This document shows positions 58,903-60,261 of a stretch of 60,261 nt of DNA, piece by piece. Every line of letters begins with the position of its first letter. The stretch's first letter is position 1. Source of the stretch: Alphaproteobacteria bacterium (GTDB lineage: Bacteria; Pseudomonadota; Alphaproteobacteria; Caulobacterales; Hyphomonadaceae); the NCBI GenBank assembly GCA_018827375.1, contig JAHJYW010000040.1, positions 1 to 60,261 on the forward strand, written 5' to 3'. Made by a program: the position numbers and the translations under genes. The notes under the pieces were generated by a model. That model searched no databases. It saw nothing but the letters and a program-made list of their open reading frames with translations, and had not been told where the DNA came from.

Positions 58903-59658
58903 ATGCTAGGCCAAATGATGCTCTCAGCTCTTATTGAAAGCGAACTGCCCTTCCTGCGGCGCTATACGCGGGCTGTTGTCGGCTCGCAGGAACTGGGTGA
59001 CCAGCTTGTGTCTTCCATGATCGAATCGCGCCTGCTGCCAGAAGTTGCCGCGGGCGACACAGACTTCGACAGGATCCGGCTCTACAAATACCTCGACGAG
59101 GTTCTCGCCGAGCCACGCGAGGCGGCGCGGCCCAATGATATCCTGATAAAGATGGGCGCGGTCGAGCGGCGGGCGCTGCTGCTGGCATCCGTCGAGGGGT
59201 TTGTGGTTGAGGACATCGCGACAATTCTTGGCATGTCGGTTGCCGAGGTCGAGCGCGCGCTGACCGATGCCGAGGCGGGGCTGATGCAGGCGCTCGCCAC
59301 GCGGGTCTTCATTATCGAGGACGAGGCCATGATCGCGGCCCACCTGTCAGAGATCCTTTTGTCGCTCGGTCACGCGACGGTCGCTGTCGCCACGACCCAC
59401 TCTGACGCCGTCGCAATGGCGTCCGAGGAGGATTTCGGCCTGATCCTGGCGGACATACGTCTGGCGGACGGGTCGTCAGGAATCGATGCGGTTAATGACA
59501 TCCGCAAGACGTGGAACGGTCCGGTCATTTTCATCACGGCCTATCCTGAAACCCTGCTGACCGGCGAGGGGCAGGAACCGGTTTTCCTCATTCCGAAGCC
59601 CTTCCGGGCCGAACTCGTGAAAGCCGTCATCAGCCAGGCGCTTATCGGTCGCCACTGA
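58903..59658 (+). CDS. phyR: Anti-anti-sigma response regulator PhyR
   Basis: A 251-residue regulator. The N-terminal half is a sigma-factor mimic ('ALIESELPFLRRYTRAVVGS', 'LGMSVAEVERALTDAEAGL'). The C-terminal half is a receiver domain: acidic pair in 'VFIIEDEAMIAAHL', phospho-acceptor Asp in 'LILADIRLADGSSGIDAV', Thr in 'FITAYPE' and Lys in 'LIPKPF'. Once phosphorylated, PhyR frees EcfG by binding NepR. It is divergent from ecfG. No cognate kinase is present in the window. ATG at 58918 is an alternative start. Confidence 0.93.
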   Translation: MLGQMMLSALIESELPFLRRYTRAVVGSQELGDQLVSSMIESRLLPEVAAGDTDFDRIRLYKYLDEVLAEPREAARPNDILIKMGAVERRALLLASVEGFVVEDIATILGMSVAEVERALTDAEAGLMQALATRVFIIEDEAMIAAHLSEILLSLGHATVAVATTHSDAVAMASEEDFGLILADIRLADGSSGIDAVNDIRKTWNGPVIFITAYPETLLTGEGQEPVFLIPKPFRAELVKAVISQALIGRH

Positions 59659-59786
59659 CGCGCACACGCATTAGGCGCTGCAGGGCCACCTGAATCCGCC
59701 TTGCAGCGCCAACCGTTCTGCAAATGGAACGATTGCTGCCGCCTCCGTATAGAGTCAGCTTGAAGCCCGACGGAAGGAGGTGTGCC

Positions 59787-60107
59787 ATGATTGTTCTGAA
59801 AAAGTCCCGCGATCCCGTCAGCGGCGTACCGGATGGCCGCCGGTACGCGCGCGCAAAAACAGCCCGCACAGCCTCGGTATGGAGCCTGGACGACCGGCTT
59901 CTCTCGCGCGCCAACATGGTCGATATGTCTGCGGGGGGCGCCTGCCTCGAGCTCACGACGGAAGCCGTCCTGCCTCGGCATTTTACCGTTCGATTTGAAC
60001 GCAGGTCCGGATTGAAGGCGCACGTGGTCAATTGTCAGCTCGTCTGGCAGCACGAAGCGATTGCGGGTGTCCGTTTCTGCGAAGGGCCGCTTACAGCCAC
60101 TTCATGA
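59787..60107 (+). CDS. Stand-alone PilZ domain protein
   Basis: A 106-residue protein with ATG 59787 behind GGAAGGAGG (59772-59780). The PilZ pattern is 'RRYARAKTARTASVW' at the N-terminus and 'MVDMSAGGACLEL' in the middle (DxSxxGA), followed by 'HFTVRFERRSGLKAHVVNCQ' and 'LVWQHEAIAGVRF'. It is degenerate at the first Arg cluster, so c-di-GMP binding is uncertain. Its end overlaps the convergent sirtuin gene by 17 bases. Confidence 0.75.
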   Translation: MIVLKKSRDPVSGVPDGRRYARAKTARTASVWSLDDRLLSRANMVDMSAGGACLELTTEAVLPRHFTVRFERRSGLKAHVVNCQLVWQHEAIAGVRFCEGPLTATS

Positions 60108-60261
60108 TGTCATGTGCCCAGCCGGGCACCACATCACTGGCTTTGCCATAGCGCGCCTCGTCGAAAAAGTTCGCGCCATCCGATGGCTCAAGGTTCAGCT
60201 CCAGTGTCCGCGCCCCGGCCCGCCGTGCGAGCTGGACGAACCCGGCCGCCGGATACACATT
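60091..60261 (-). CDS. NAD-dependent protein deacylase (sirtuin), 3' end
   Basis: The last 56 codons of a gene whose start lies beyond the window: 'NVYPAAGFVQLARRAGARTL', 'ELNLEPSDGANFFDEARYGK', 'ASDVVPGWAH' to the stop at 60091-60093. The 'PAAGF...GA.T.ELNLEPS' pattern, with NAD-binding residues in 'ELNLEP', is typical of CobB-type bacterial sirtuins, which remove acyl groups from lysines. Partial because the window ends. Confidence 0.8.
   Translation of the reverse strand, partial: NVYPAAGFVQLARRAGARTLELNLEPSDGANFFDEARYGKASDVVPGWAHDIMKWL

Noticed and set aside
1..60261. tRNA, rRNA or CRISPR arrays
   Set aside because: No cloverleaf ends, rRNA-like conserved stretches or regularly spaced repeats were recognised on either strand, although reading by eye cannot exclude a small RNA gene.

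Overview
The window looks like chromosomal DNA from a motile alphaproteobacterium, most likely of the Caulobacterales/Hyphomonadaceae type. Grounds for this: the flagellar genes include FlaF, FlbT, a DUF1217 protein, a DUF6468-type protein and a MotE-like protein; a PhyR/EcfG general stress response pair is present; TonB-dependent receptors occur beside AraC and TetR regulators; and the core genes are GC-rich. No rRNA, tRNA or CRISPR array was recognised. All calls come from reading sequence and recalled family patterns; no database search was run.

Layout. (1) 1-4.8 kb is an accessory, partly decayed stretch: an orphan P22 gp3-like small terminase, a frameshifted small gene, an unknown one-helix membrane protein, an IS1595-type transposase tail cut by an IS3-type left end, and an XRE regulator facing an unknown gene across a repeat operator. 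(2) 4.8-12.6 kb is a probable catabolic or uptake locus: AraC regulator, TonB-dependent receptor, class III aminotransferase, a fused APH-kinase/SDR protein and a TetR regulator. (3) 12.75-16.9 kb holds a second TonB-receptor gene split by a complete 3,563-bp IS1595-family transposon (12868-16430). The transposon has 24-bp terminal inverted repeats, an 8-bp target duplication and four passenger genes. Removing it and one target copy restores the receptor reading frame, but the receptor is also cut off at its 3' end where the flagellar cluster begins. (4) 16.9-48.6 kb is a nearly complete flagellar gene set: motor, switch, export apparatus, rod, rings, hook, flagellin and assembly regulators. 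(5) 49.6-58.0 kb is a four-gene translationally coupled cellulose operon (bcsA, bcsB, bcsC-like, and a membrane PAS protein with no output domain). (6) 58.0-59.7 kb is the ecfG/phyR stress pair without a visible nepR. It is followed by a PilZ protein and the 3' end of a sirtuin gene that runs off the window.

How parts work together. The flagellar genes lie in several divergent and convergent blocks: motE-DUF6468-fliL (minus) against fliF-fliH-fliN-fliP-fliG (plus); flgI-flgL-flgK-flgE and motB (minus) against fliM-motA-[periplasmic protein]-flgF-flgG-flgA-flgH-fliL2 (plus); flgD-fliK (minus) against flgJ-flgN-flagellin-flaF-flbT-DUF1217 (plus); fliI (minus) against flgB-flgC-fliE-fliQ-flhA-fliR-flhB-fliJ (plus). 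Together they cover almost the whole basal body and filament. The PilZ domain inside BcsA and the separate PilZ protein at 59.8 kb make c-di-GMP a plausible link between motility and cellulose production, but no GGDEF or EAL gene lies in the window.

The most notable items are the passenger-carrying IS1595 transposon with intact boundaries, the kinase-SDR fusion paired with a class III PLP enzyme, an unassigned 587-residue periplasmic protein in the motor operon, and the PAS protein of the cellulose operon.
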